DNA of 64,000 nt from Phytomonospora endophytica (GCF_014202425.1 NZ_JACHGT010000003.1:310001-374000); one strand, 5' to 3'. Positions 41,381 through 50,225 are shown, numbered from the stretch's first letter. Notes: generated by a model not told the origin, from the sequence alone. A program made the numbers and translations.

Positions 41381-42520
41381 GTGACCACCACACACATCCA
41401 GGGAACCGTCGCCGAAGGCTACGCCGACGTCCGCGACGCCTTCACCGACTTCACCACCGGACAGCACACTCCACCCGACGCGCAACTGGCCGCCTACGTC
41501 CACGGCCGCCTCGTCGTCGACCTGTGGACCGGCGACGACATCAACGGCGACACCCTCACCGGCGTCTACTCCGCCACGAAAGGCGCCGCCTATCTCACCG
41601 TCGCCCTACTCGTCCAAGACGGCGTCCTCGACCTCGACGACACCGTCGCCTCCCACTGGCCGGCGTTCGGCGCGCACGGCAAAGACCGCCTCACCCTCCG
41701 ACAGCTCCTCGCTCACCAAGCAGGCGTACCCGGCGTCGACGGTGGACTCACCCCCGCCGAACTCGCCGACGACCGGGCCATCGCCGTCCGCGTCGCCGCG
41801 CAAGCGCCGTACTGGGAACCCGGGACCGCCTACGGGTATCACGCCTACGTCGTCGGCGCGCTCATCGGCGAGGTGGTCCTCCGCGCCACCGGACGCGGCC
41901 TGCGGGAACACTACGAGGAACGCCTCCGCGTGCCGTTCGGTCTCGACCTCCATGTCGGACTGCCCGCCGAGCTCGAAGAACGCTTCCGTGAGATCAAGCC
42001 CTGGGTGCTCACCCCCGAACAGGAGGCCGAGCTGTGGTCCGGCTGGCCCGGGGCGGGCAGCGTCGCGGCGATCGCCTACAACCTCGACGCCGAGGAACCG
42101 ACCGATCCGACGCTGGTCGCCAACGACCGCCGGATGCGCGCCCTCGGGCAGTTCTCCGCCGGTGGCGTCGGCAGTGCCCAGGGACTCGCCGGCCTCTACG
42201 ACGCGGCCCTGCGACTGCTCGACCCGAGGACCGTCGCGGTGTTCACCGCCGTCCAGTCCACCGGGAACGACCTGGTGAGCGGCATGCCCGCACGCTTCAA
42301 CGTCGGCTTCGAGAACCTGGCGCAGTACCCGGCCCTCGGCGGCGACGCCTTCGGCCACAGCGGCACACCGGGCAGCCTCGGCTTCGCCGACCCGCGCTCC
42401 GGCGTCGCCTACGGCTACACGCGCCGACGATGCACCCCGGCCTTCTACGCACCCGAGCACCAGGCACTGACCGCGGCGATCGTGCGGGCGGCGGGGCGGA
42501 CGTCGAAACGCATGGGGTGA
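41381..42520 (+). CDS. Serine hydrolase (class C beta-lactamase/CubicO type)
   Basis: A 379-aa penicillin-binding-protein-fold esterase or peptidase. S64-x-x-K67 in VYSATKGAA is the nucleophile pair and YGYHAYVVG carries the second motif Tyr. The third motif (HSG-like) is FGHSGTPGS near the end. No signal peptide, so it is probably a cytoplasmic esterase of the EstB type rather than a secreted beta-lactamase. Confidence 0.85.
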   Translation: MTTTHIQGTVAEGYADVRDAFTDFTTGQHTPPDAQLAAYVHGRLVVDLWTGDDINGDTLTGVYSATKGAAYLTVALLVQDGVLDLDDTVASHWPAFGAHGKDRLTLRQLLAHQAGVPGVDGGLTPAELADDRAIAVRVAAQAPYWEPGTAYGYHAYVVGALIGEVVLRATGRGLREHYEERLRVPFGLDLHVGLPAELEERFREIKPWVLTPEQEAELWSGWPGAGSVAAIAYNLDAEEPTDPTLVANDRRMRALGQFSAGGVGSAQGLAGLYDAALRLLDPRTVAVFTAVQSTGNDLVSGMPARFNVGFENLAQYPALGGDAFGHSGTPGSLGFADPRSGVAYGYTRRRCTPAFYAPEHQALTAAIVRAAGRTSKRMG

Positions 42521-42560
42521 TCTCGCGGTGGAGCGGGTCTCGCACGGGCCCGCAGACCGG

Positions 42561-43121
42561 CTAGCTCACCAGGTCACGCCAGAACTCCACCGTCGGCGTC
42601 CCCTCCGCGCGATGATCGATGGGCACGCCGAACTCTCGGCCGATGTAGTCGACGAGGTCGTCGCCGTACACGATGATGTCGCCGGCGTGCATGGAGAGCA
42701 CGGGATGTCCGCCACCGCCCGGACCGGCGGGCAGGAAGCGATGCGAGTAGACCGGCACCATGCCGGGCACGCCGGCGAGATGCTCCCGGGCGATGGCCAG
42801 AGCATCGGCCTCCCGCTGGGGACGCTCGCCCCAGGTCGGGTACCAGAATCCGAGCGCCCCGGGTATGTGGAACAAGATGCCCTCCACCGGCCAGGCGAGG
42901 CGGTCTCGGATCGTCTCCTCGTCGCCGTTTCGCCAGTCGACCCACCCATCGCCGACGGGAAGCGCAGCGGCGAGGAAGGCGCGATGGTCATCGGCGAACG
43001 CGAAGCCGTACCGGGCCTCGATGACCATGAACTCCGCATCGGACAGTCCCGGATGGAGCATGACGCCCGGGATCGCGGCGACGGCGGCGGCGGCCTTCCT
43101 GCCCAAAGTCACGGCCTTCAT
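42561..43121 (-). CDS. SMI1/KNR4-like protein
   Basis: A 186-aa protein with the SUKH-type layout: GLSDAEFMVIEARYGFAFAD, DHRAFLAAALPVGDGWVDWR, a central EGILFHI strand and GDDLVDYIGREFG near the end. SUKH proteins are widespread immunity proteins of polymorphic toxin systems and also occur as orphan proteins. No toxin gene is adjacent, so it may be an orphan immunity gene. Confidence 0.65.
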   Translation of the reverse strand: MKAVTLGRKAAAAVAAIPGVMLHPGLSDAEFMVIEARYGFAFADDHRAFLAAALPVGDGWVDWRNGDEETIRDRLAWPVEGILFHIPGALGFWYPTWGERPQREADALAIAREHLAGVPGMVPVYSHRFLPAGPGGGGHPVLSMHAGDIIVYGDDLVDYIGREFGVPIDHRAEGTPTVEFWRDLVS

Positions 43122-43379
43122 CCCTGGGCTCCACCTTCTGGTTCCTTCACCGCTGTCGGGTCCTTTCGTCGCGGTCGCCTTGAACGCATTCCTGAGCGGA
43201 GGTTACCGGTGCGGCGGGTTGCAGGGATCGACTTCAGCTCGGGCGGGCCGTTCGGCGTAGATTGCTTGCAGCGGATGGGCCTTGGCGGTCTCGGAGAGCC
43301 CTCCGCGGGCCCACTGGCCAGGCGTCGGCCTGCGGTCCTGTGAGATCTGCCGCGTCGGCATGAGGGTCTCGGCAGCGAT

Positions 43380-43865
43380 TCAGCTGAGGCGGGAATGCGC
43401 CAGCAGCACCACGCGGTCGACATCTGGGTCGAACCCGAGCACCGGAGGCCCATAGTGGCCCTCGGCGGTCATGGTCACGGGCTTGCCCAGCCGACGACCG
43501 ATCGCGCTCAGGAATCCGCACAGGGTGTCTACTCCTGCCTGCCCTCGCAGCTCACGAAGGTCGACGTCGAAGTCGATCTCCTCGTCGGAGAACGGCCGGA
43601 AGATCACCAGTACGTGCGGCACCGGCCACACCCGCAGATCGACCGCCTCGGCGTCGGCGGGCCGAGACAGCACCTCTGCGGCAGTCGGCAGCGGTGCGGC
43701 GATTCCGCCTGCTGAGTACTCCCATGTCCAACCGCTCGACTGGACCAGGTCGAACACGGCCTGCCAGTCCTCGACCGAGGCACCCGCCACGCACACATCC
43801 GGCAGAGCGCCCATCAGGTCAGGGTCGAAGAAGTCCCGCACGTCGTCCCACAGCAGATCCGGCAC
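43380..43865 (-). CDS. Unknown protein, possible orphan immunity gene
   Basis: A 161-aa acidic protein: DVCVAGASVEDWQAVFDLVQ, SSGWTWEYSAGGIAAPLPTA, HVLVIFRPFSDEEIDFDVDL and a helical stretch GVDTLCGFLSAIGRRLGKPV. No family recognised. It lies 258 nt from the SMI1-like gene on the same strand. That gap and the 418 nt after it look degenerate, so the pair may be survivors of a toxin-immunity locus (inference). Confidence 0.5.
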   Translation of the reverse strand: MPDLLWDDVRDFFDPDLMGALPDVCVAGASVEDWQAVFDLVQSSGWTWEYSAGGIAAPLPTAAEVLSRPADAEAVDLRVWPVPHVLVIFRPFSDEEIDFDVDLRELRGQAGVDTLCGFLSAIGRRLGKPVTMTAEGHYGPPVLGFDPDVDRVVLLAHSRLS

Positions 43866-44283
43866 CCCGCCATGCTGCCCGACACTCCGATCCAGCGCAG
43901 CCCGATTTCGTTGACGGACGCAGAGGACCGGCCAGGCGATCGAGCCGCTGACACTGCCGCAGCACTTGGGCTGACATGGAGACCACAGATCTCACGCTGC
44001 ACGATCCGGTCGTCCAGCTGCACGGTCCGCTCCAAGGTACGGTGCGCTGCTGCAATGCTCGCCCCGTTCTCACCACGAGCTACCCAAAGCCAGGCCACAG
44101 GCTTCCCTTCCGCCGCCCTGACCAGGCAAAACGCCCTGAGATGCCCACAGCGCCCCCAAAACCGCCTCCCGCTACCTCTGTCCTACCTCCCCGGTGGCGT
44201 TGATCCAGTATTTTCGGCCTTCACCGGTTCCGTCCCGTCCTAGGGTGAACCGACGGGGCGTCGCGAGGTGGGGGAGTGGTGCC
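43866..44283. other. Gap without a convincing gene
   Basis: These 418 nt between the unknown gene and the agmatine-deiminase-like gene hold no frame with good codon bias over its whole length. A minus-strand stretch around 43,980-44,090 reads ARGENGASIAAAHRTLERTV and looks like a helical coding remnant, without a start or recognisable family. GGGGGAG near 44270 belongs to the next gene. Confidence 0.3.
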
Positions 44284-45393
44284 GTGCGGATGCGAAGGCG
44301 TGAGTTCTTGTCCACGGCGCTGCTGTCGGGGACCGCGGCGGCACTGGCGGCCTGTGAGAGTGGGGATCGGAGTCCGGTGGTGGTTGACGCTGACGCGTCG
44401 GCGTGGCGCATGCCCGACGAGACGCACGAGCACGAGCTGACCTACATGTCGTGGCCGACGCGGCGGATCTGGGAGTCCGACGTCGACGACGTCCGCGCCG
44501 ACATCGCCGGTATCGCACGGGCCATCGCCGAGTTCGAACCGGTCGTCCTGCTCGCCGGTGAACGCGACGTCGCGGCGGCGGCGAAGGCGTGCGGCTCGGG
44601 TGTCGACGTCCTGCCGGCGACCGTCGACGACCTGTGGGCGCGCGACACCGCCCCGAACTTCGTCCTCGGGCCCGACGGTGTCGCCGGGATCGACCTGAAC
44701 TTCAACGGCTGGGGCGGCAAACAGTTCCACGACAACGACGCCCGCGTCGCCCGCACGATCCTCGACGAGGCGGGCATCGCCCGCATCCAGGCGCCGATCG
44801 TGGGTGAAGGCGGCTCGATCGAGGTCGACGGCGCCGGAACGCTCATGGCGACCGAGAGTTCGCTGGTCAACGCCAACCGCAACCCGGGCAAGACCCGCGA
44901 CGACATCGAAGCCGCCCTCAAAGACCTCTACGGCGTCACCACGGTGATCTGGGTCGACGGCGTCGCCGGTCACGACATCACCGACTTCCACATCGACGCC
45001 CTGGCGCGCTTCGCCCGGCCCGGTGTCGTCGTCATGAGCACCCCTGACGAGCAGACACCGCCCGATGTGTGGACCGCCGCCTACGACCAGGCCCACGGTG
45101 TGCTCACCGAGGCCGTCGACGCGCAAGGCCGGCGCCTCGACATCGTCGCCTTGCCCGAACCGGTCGACATCGGGCGCCGCGGTGAGGACTTCCTGGCCAG
45201 CTACGTCAACTACTACGTCGTCAACGGCGGCGTCATCGCCCCACGGTTCGGCGACAAACGGGCCGACGCCGACGCCGCGGCCATCCTCGCCGAGCTGTAC
45301 CCGGGACGCGAGATCGTGCAGGTCGGCGTCGACACCCTCGGTGAAGGCGGCGGAGGCGTCCACTGCTCGACCCAGCAACTTCCCGTCGGCTAG
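44284..45393 (+). CDS. Agmatine deiminase-like protein with Tat/lipoprotein signal
   Basis: A 369-aa pentein-fold guanidine deiminase. The core starts with AWRMPDETHEHELTYMSWPT and has DDLWARDTAPNF, DLNFNGWGGK and VGEGGSIEVDG; the catalytic Cys is in GGGGVHCSTQQLP at the end. Its front is unusual: RRREFL followed by a hydrophobic stretch ending LAAC, which is a twin-arginine signal plus lipobox, so it is probably exported and lipid-anchored. GTG 44284 lies 7 nt after GGGGAG. Cytoplasmic agmatine deiminases lack such a signal; the extracellular substrate is unknown. Confidence 0.85.
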   Translation: MRMRRREFLSTALLSGTAAALAACESGDRSPVVVDADASAWRMPDETHEHELTYMSWPTRRIWESDVDDVRADIAGIARAIAEFEPVVLLAGERDVAAAAKACGSGVDVLPATVDDLWARDTAPNFVLGPDGVAGIDLNFNGWGGKQFHDNDARVARTILDEAGIARIQAPIVGEGGSIEVDGAGTLMATESSLVNANRNPGKTRDDIEAALKDLYGVTTVIWVDGVAGHDITDFHIDALARFARPGVVVMSTPDEQTPPDVWTAAYDQAHGVLTEAVDAQGRRLDIVALPEPVDIGRRGEDFLASYVNYYVVNGGVIAPRFGDKRADADAAAILAELYPGREIVQVGVDTLGEGGGGVHCSTQQLPVG

Positions 45394-45402
45394 ATTGCGG
45401 CG

Positions 45403-46305
45403 ATGACCCGACGCGGTGAAGACGCGGCGGCGCTGGTCCCGGCGGCGTTCGCGCGCGACACGGCCGCGCGTCCGGGCGGCCCGGAATGGCTCGCTGCCTT
45501 CCCCGACCTGGCCGCCGACCTGCTCGACCGCTGGGATCTGCGCGTCGACGGCACCTCCAGGCACGGTCATGTGGGCGTGATGATCCCGGTGCGGTCGGCC
45601 GACGGGGATGCCTTGGCGTTGAAGGTGTCGCGCCCATCATCCGAGGTGGACAACCAGATCGCCGCCCTGGCGGAGTGGGACGAGCGCGGCACGGTCCGGC
45701 TCGCCGCCACCGACGCCTCGCGTGGCGCGCTGCTGCTGGAACGGCTCAACGCCGACCGGTCCCTCGACGACCTCGAACCCGCCGCCGCCGTCGAGGCCGC
45801 CGCGAGGCTGCTGCGCCGCCTGTCGGTGACCGCCTCGCCGGGCGAGCTGCCGCAGCTGGCCGAGCACGTCCGGGTCTGGCCCGAGCGGTGGGTGGATGAG
45901 TGGGAGGCGCTGGGGCGCCCCTTGCCACGCGGTCTCCTCGACGAGGCGGGCGAGGCCTGCCGCGTACTGGCGGCGGGCGCCGGGGGAGTGCTCGTCGACC
46001 ACGACCTGCACTACCGCAATGTGCTGGCCGCCGGCCGGGAGCCGTGGCTGGCCATCGACCCCCGTGGCGTGATCGGCGATCCGGAGTTCGCGCTGGGCCC
46101 GCTGCTGTGGAACAGGTTCGCCGGACGCGACGAGGTCGCATCGCGCCTCGACCGCTTCGTCGAGCTCGCCGGACTCGACGGCGGCAAGGCGCGCGGCTGG
46201 ACTCTGGTGCGGGCCGTCGACTACTTCCTGTGGTCGACGGGAGCGGGCCTGACCTGGGACCCGGCGGCCTGCCGGGAGATCATCGGCGTGCTGACCGGAC
46301 CGTAG
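45403..46305 (+). CDS. Aminoglycoside O-phosphotransferase, APH(6)/hydroxyurea kinase type
   Basis: A 300-aa kinase of the streptomycin/hydroxyurea phosphotransferase family: SRHGHVGVMIPVRSADGDA (first lobe), LLLERLNADRSL, VLVDHDLHYRNVLAAG (catalytic loop) and AIDPRGVIGDPEFALGPLLW, the hallmark of this group. TAGATT (45391-45396), which includes the upstream TAG stop, lies 6 nt before the ATG, suggesting a leaderless transcript. Resistance to streptomycin is possible but untested. Confidence 0.85.
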   Translation: MTRRGEDAAALVPAAFARDTAARPGGPEWLAAFPDLAADLLDRWDLRVDGTSRHGHVGVMIPVRSADGDALALKVSRPSSEVDNQIAALAEWDERGTVRLAATDASRGALLLERLNADRSLDDLEPAAAVEAAARLLRRLSVTASPGELPQLAEHVRVWPERWVDEWEALGRPLPRGLLDEAGEACRVLAAGAGGVLVDHDLHYRNVLAAGREPWLAIDPRGVIGDPEFALGPLLWNRFAGRDEVASRLDRFVELAGLDGGKARGWTLVRAVDYFLWSTGAGLTWDPAACREIIGVLTGP

Positions 46306-46308
46306 CCC

Positions 46309-47202
46309 CTAGCCTTCGGCGACGAAGTCGGCGAGGGCCTCGGCGATCAGGGCGGGCGAGTCGCTCACCTGGTCGGGGAAGCGTTTGCGGTAGTAGGGGA
46401 TGGCGATCAGCGACAGCGACAGGGCCCAGCCGCGTGCACGTGCCCAGGTGTCGTCGTCGACGCCGAGTTCGGAGCGGTAGGTCTGCCGGGTCTGGGCGTC
46501 GAAGACGTACCAGGCGGCCAGGAGGTCGCCGGCCGGGTCGGCGGCGCGCAGAGTGGCGAAGTCGATGACGGCCGACAGGTGCCCGCTGTTCATGAGGAGG
46601 TTGCCGCTCATGAGGTCGCCGTGGATCCACACCGGCGGGCCCTGCCATGGGGTCGCGGCCAGGGACCGTTCCCAGAAGGCGAGGAGCAGGCCGGTGTCGA
46701 ACTCGTCGCGGAGTTCGTCGAGGGCCTCACGGAACAGGGTGTCGCGTGGGGCGAGTGGTGTGCCGCGTTCGAAAGGGTCGTCGGCGGGGACGGGTGCGCC
46801 GGTGGCGTCGATGGCCTGGAGGCTGTGGACGAAGCCGGCGAGGTCGGCGGCGGCCTGGTGGGGGTCGACGCGGGCCAGGTCGAAGTCCTCCCCGTCGAGC
46901 CAGCGGTAGACGCCCCAGTTGAAGGGGTAGCCCTCGCCGGGTTCGCCGAGGGCGAGCAGTTCGGGGACGGCCAGTGGCAGGTGGGGTGCCAGGCGGGGTA
47001 GCCAGGTGCCGTCGAGTCCGACCTGGTGCTGTGTCCCGGGGGTGCGGGGGAGGCGCACGGCGAGGTCGGTGCCGAGGCGATAGGTGATGTTGTCCGTACC
47101 CGACGCTGCGGGCCGGAGCGGCCGGCCGGCCCATCGGGGGAACTGCGCGGTGAGGAGCCGCGCCACGAGGGCGGCGTCGATGTCCACTTCGTCGTCATGC
47201 AT
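46309..47202 (-). CDS. Aminoglycoside phosphotransferase family protein
   Basis: A 297-aa kinase: SGTDNITYRLGTDLAVRLPR (nucleotide strand), WIHGDLMSGNLLMNSG (catalytic loop), AVIDFATLRAADPAGDLLAA (metal site) and a C-terminal helix pair with RARGWALSLSL. CGGAG lies 6 nt before ATG 47202. It ends 3 nt from the convergent APH(6)-like gene. The broken kinase at 32670-32998 belongs to the same subfamily. Substrate unknown. Confidence 0.8.
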   Translation of the reverse strand: MHDDEVDIDAALVARLLTAQFPRWAGRPLRPAASGTDNITYRLGTDLAVRLPRTPGTQHQVGLDGTWLPRLAPHLPLAVPELLALGEPGEGYPFNWGVYRWLDGEDFDLARVDPHQAAADLAGFVHSLQAIDATGAPVPADDPFERGTPLAPRDTLFREALDELRDEFDTGLLLAFWERSLAATPWQGPPVWIHGDLMSGNLLMNSGHLSAVIDFATLRAADPAGDLLAAWYVFDAQTRQTYRSELGVDDDTWARARGWALSLSLIAIPYYRKRFPDQVSDSPALIAEALADFVAEG

Positions 47203-47385
47203 TTTCGTCTCCGGCACGTGGCGGAGCCTGCCAGTGGTGGGGCTCGTGGGGCAAGTGGGTTTCCGGTGGCCGATCCGAGCGTGATTACTTGCGGGAATCT
47301 TCATTCCCGTGAGTTATGGCAGTCCGGAGCGACACGCCCATTAAGTATGTTTGATTTAGTATTTCCAGTAATTCAATAAATCTGT

Positions 47386-47391
47386 TAGGCT
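47386..47391 (+). promoter_or_regulatory. Leaderless promoter of the coiled-coil gene
   Basis: TAGGCT ends 6 nt before GTG 47398, with TTGATT at 47351-47356 further upstream. The surrounding 100 nt (about 47300-47397) are conspicuously AT-rich for this genome, which suggests a horizontally acquired or nucleoid-protein-bound promoter. Confidence 0.45.
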
Positions 47392-47397
47392 GCTCAC

Positions 47398-48498
47398 GTG
47401 AAAACGGACATTCTCTGCAAGCACTGCGGCGCCATCGTTCCTCAGCGGGCCGGGCGCGGGCGGCCACGCCAGTACTGCCCCGAAGGGACCTGCCAGGGCG
47501 CGGCCAAACGCGATCGGGACCTGCGCCGGGCCTCCCCCGGCCTCGAAGGCGCCCTGGCCCGCGCCGAAGACCTCTACGACCGCATGGAGACCGGCCTCGC
47601 CCAGGCGATCGAACCCCTGGCGCGAGTACTGGCCGACGAGATGAGCCCCGCCGGGGTCGAAGCGAAGATCAGTGCGGTGAAGGCCGAGGCCGCCGCCCAG
47701 GTCGCCACCGCCAAGACCGACCGTGAAGACGCCTTCCGGCGCCTGCGCGACGCCCAGACCGAGGCGACCAGCACCGCCAGGGCCCACGAGGAGCAACTCA
47801 CCGCTTTGCGTGCCGAACTCGATCAGGCGCGTCTGGCCGCCGGCGCGGCCGCCGAACAGGCCGAGCGCGTCGCCGCCGAACGTGACGCGGCCGAAAGCCG
47901 TGCCGCCGACGCGGGTGTTCGCGCCGAGCGGGCCGAAACCGACGCCGAACGCGACCGGGGACTGGCCGCCGCCGCGCAGGCCGCACGCGACGAGGCGGTC
48001 ACCGCCGCCGACCGCGCCGAGACCGCCCGGGCCGCCTCGGCGCGTGCCGTGGTCGCCGCGCAGGCCGAACGCGACATGGCCGCCACCGCCGCCGACCGGT
48101 CCGAGGCCCGCGCGACCGAGGCCGTCGCCCAGGCCGCCGGTGCCCGGCAGGACGCCGACCGGGCGCGTACCGCACTGGCCGAGGCCACCGCCGCGCACGA
48201 TCGTGCCATCGAGCACGCGAAGGCCGGTCACGAGCGGGATCTGGCCGAGGTCCGGTCGGCCGCCGATGCCCGGGTCACCGCGGCCGCGACGGAGGCCGAA
48301 CGCGCGCGTGCCGAAGCCGCCGAGCAGGTGCGCCGGGCCCAGCAGCTCGACGACCGCCTCGACGATCACCGCGAGCGCCTGTCGGCGGCGCGGGCGGAGA
48401 ACGCCGCGCTGCTGGAGCGGGCGGTGACCGCGGAGTTGCGGGAGCGGGCGGCACTCGCGGAGCGGGAGAGGCTGGAGAAGAAGGAACAGGGCTCCTAG
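47398..48498 (+). CDS. Zinc-finger coiled-coil protein (KfrA-like architecture)
   Basis: A 366-aa protein. Residues 1-45 hold a CxxC...CxxxxC finger (CKHCGAIVP and RPRQYCPEGTCQ). Residues ~50-360 are one long Ala/Glu/Arg/Asp-rich coiled coil with heptads and no other domain. It resembles plasmid KfrA-like DNA-binding coiled coils in shape, not clearly in sequence. It could be a structural nucleoid or segregation protein. The AT-rich promoter and a Tn3 relic just downstream suggest an origin on a mobile element. Confidence 0.6.
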   Translation: MKTDILCKHCGAIVPQRAGRGRPRQYCPEGTCQGAAKRDRDLRRASPGLEGALARAEDLYDRMETGLAQAIEPLARVLADEMSPAGVEAKISAVKAEAAAQVATAKTDREDAFRRLRDAQTEATSTARAHEEQLTALRAELDQARLAAGAAAEQAERVAAERDAAESRAADAGVRAERAETDAERDRGLAAAAQAARDEAVTAADRAETARAASARAVVAAQAERDMAATAADRSEARATEAVAQAAGARQDADRARTALAEATAAHDRAIEHAKAGHERDLAEVRSAADARVTAAATEAERARAEAAEQVRRAQQLDDRLDDHRERLSAARAENAALLERAVTAELRERAALAERERLEKKEQGS

Positions 48499-48597
48499 AC
48501 CCGACGACGGGCCGGCCTCGGTGTGCGGGGCCGGCCGTTGTCCGAAGGAGTCTCGACGACGGCGAATGCCGCGTTCACGCCGTCCGTGGGTGGAGCG

Positions 48598-48770
48598 CCA
48601 CCGGTGGCCGACCTCAAGCGGTTCTTCTTCCCCGACGGCGCCGGCCGAGCGGCGTGGCTATGGCCAACCGGCTTGGTTTCGCCGTCGAGGAGACGACGGT
48701 TCGCTACTTGGGTACGTTCCTGGACGATCCCTTCGACCGGCTCCAAGCCGCCGCACGAACATGTCACCGG
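48598..48770 (+). pseudogene. Tn3 family transposase N-terminal relic
   Basis: Two out-of-phase pieces match the DUF4158 start of Tn3-type transposases: DLKRFFFPDGAGRAA and, after a deletion and frame change, ANRLGFAVEETTVRYLGTFL. The rest of the ~980-residue transposase is missing. No terminal repeats were found. The remaining sequence to 48900 is not recognisable. Confidence 0.5.
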
Positions 48771-48900
48771 CGGCAAGGTAGAGGTCCTGGTTAGCGGGCA
48801 ACAGCCCGAAGAGGACGCATCGCGGGACGCCACCGTGGTTCAGGGGCAAAGAATCCTCGCCGCCCGCCTGGCTGGCCGTCCTGGGCTCGGGGTCGGTGCG

Positions 48901-49464
48901 TCATTCCGCCGTCGGGAGTCTGGGGTGGTCGGTGGGGTAGATGCCGATGGCGAATCCGTACACGGTGTCGCCGGACCTCGGCGTCCGGTCGAACTCATCG
49001 ACCAGTTCGGCCATCCGGTCCCAGAACTGAGAGGCCTGATCCTCCGAGATGCGCGCATGCCGGATGAAGCCCCAGAGCTTTCGCTGCTCGAACGCCGTGG
49101 CCGACTCACGTGCGGCCACCTCGAAGTCGTTGAAGTCTCCCGGCATCTCTTCACCTGCGGGTGACGGCTCGGCTGTCACGTGGAACATGCGCGCGGTGCG
49201 CCCGTAGAAGCGCTCCTCGATCGCCCGAACCTTCCGGGTGCGTACTACCTGGAGCAGGCCGTTGCGGCTGAGCACGCCCACATGGTGCGCGATCGTGCTC
49301 TTGGGGCGATCGACCGCGACGGCGAGCTCGGTGATGGTCGCGGCCCGTTCGTGGAGGAGCTGCAGGATCGCGGTGCGCAGCGGATGACCGATGGCCTTGA
49401 CCTGGTCAGCCGTGGACAGCGCCATCCGATCGGCCAGCTCGTAGTCAGGGGAGTTGTCGGTCAT
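48901..49464 (-). CDS. ArsR/HTH_5-type transcriptional regulator
   Basis: A 187-aa winged-helix regulator: ADQVKAIGHPLRTAILQLLH, ITELAVAVDRPKSTIAHHVG (recognition helix) and a dimer domain with FYGRTARMFHV and NDFEVAARESATAFEQRKLW. No metal-binding Cys cluster is visible. It diverges from the dienelactone-hydrolase gene. Palindrome GAACGTTC (49487-49494) and a second CGTTC (49504-49508) in the 68-nt gap are candidate operators. ATG 49464 was chosen. Confidence 0.82.
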   Translation of the reverse strand: MTDNSPDYELADRMALSTADQVKAIGHPLRTAILQLLHERAATITELAVAVDRPKSTIAHHVGVLSRNGLLQVVRTRKVRAIEERFYGRTARMFHVTAEPSPAGEEMPGDFNDFEVAARESATAFEQRKLWGFIRHARISEDQASQFWDRMAELVDEFDRTPRSGDTVYGFAIGIYPTDHPRLPTAE

Positions 49465-49532
49465 GACTAAACAGACTACCATCGCAGAACGTTCCAAGAA
49501 AGTCGTTCAATGAGCATGGGGAGACCACTGAC

Positions 49533-50225
49533 ATGGCCGAAGTACTGCTGTACCACCACATCCAGGGCCTGACCGACGGAGTACGGGCCTTCGCCGAGGA
49601 CCTGCGCCAGGCCGGGCACACCGTGCACACCCCCGACCTGTTCGACGGCCGCACGTTCGCCACGATCCAGGAGGGTTTCGGATTCGCCCGTGATGCCGGT
49701 TTCGAAGCGATCCGGGAACGCGGTATCGCCGCCGCCGACCAGCTCGCCCCCGGACTCGTCTACGCCGGCTTCTCTTTCGGCGTGACGATCGCCCAGCGGC
49801 TGGCGCAAACCCGACCCGGTGCCCGTGGGGCGCTGCTCATGCACTCCTGCATGCCCGTCACCGAGTACGGGGACACCTGGCCGCAAGGGTTGCCGGTGCA
49901 AATCCACGGCAAGGAAGGCGATGAGTTCTTCGACGAGGACCTACCGGCCGCGCGCGAACTCGCCGACTCCACACCGGTCGCCGAGCTCTTCGTCTATCCC
50001 GGCGACCAGCATCTCTTCGCAGACTCCTCACTCGACGCATACGACCCGCAGGCGGCCGCGCTGCTCATGGAGCGGGTGCAGGCCTTCCTCGCCTCCACAA
50101 AGGAAGGATCCGGTGAACACTCCACCGGGTCGTTAGGACACGAAGCGGCCGACCGGTCAATGGGCGACCGGTCGGCCGGGAGTCTCAAGGTCGCAGGCCG
50201 CGCAGACTGGTGCGCTGTGCGGTAG
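49533..50225 (+). CDS. Dienelactone hydrolase family protein
   Basis: An alpha/beta hydrolase (230 aa as read): EVLLYHHIQGLTDGVRAFAE, the nucleophile elbow GFSFG with Ser rather than the Cys of true dienelactone hydrolase, then IHGKEGDEFFDE and the catalytic His in YPGDQHLF. The family usually ends soon after the VQAFLAS helix; here about 40 more residues follow that are low in similarity and contain a strong hairpin at DNA level, so a frameshift near 50,100 may have removed the natural stop. Probably regulated by the divergent ArsR protein. Confidence 0.8.
   Translation: MAEVLLYHHIQGLTDGVRAFAEDLRQAGHTVHTPDLFDGRTFATIQEGFGFARDAGFEAIRERGIAAADQLAPGLVYAGFSFGVTIAQRLAQTRPGARGALLMHSCMPVTEYGDTWPQGLPVQIHGKEGDEFFDEDLPAARELADSTPVAELFVYPGDQHLFADSSLDAYDPQAAALLMERVQAFLASTKEGSGEHSTGSLGHEAADRSMGDRSAGSLKVAGRADWCAVR
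50147..50177 (+). terminator. Perfect 12-bp hairpin inside the 3' end of the hydrolase frame
   Basis: GGCCGACCGGTC (50147-50158) pairs perfectly with GACCGGTCGGCC (50166-50177) around a 7-nt loop. It looks like an intrinsic terminator, although the annotated reading frame extends 48 nt beyond it. Confidence 0.55.
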
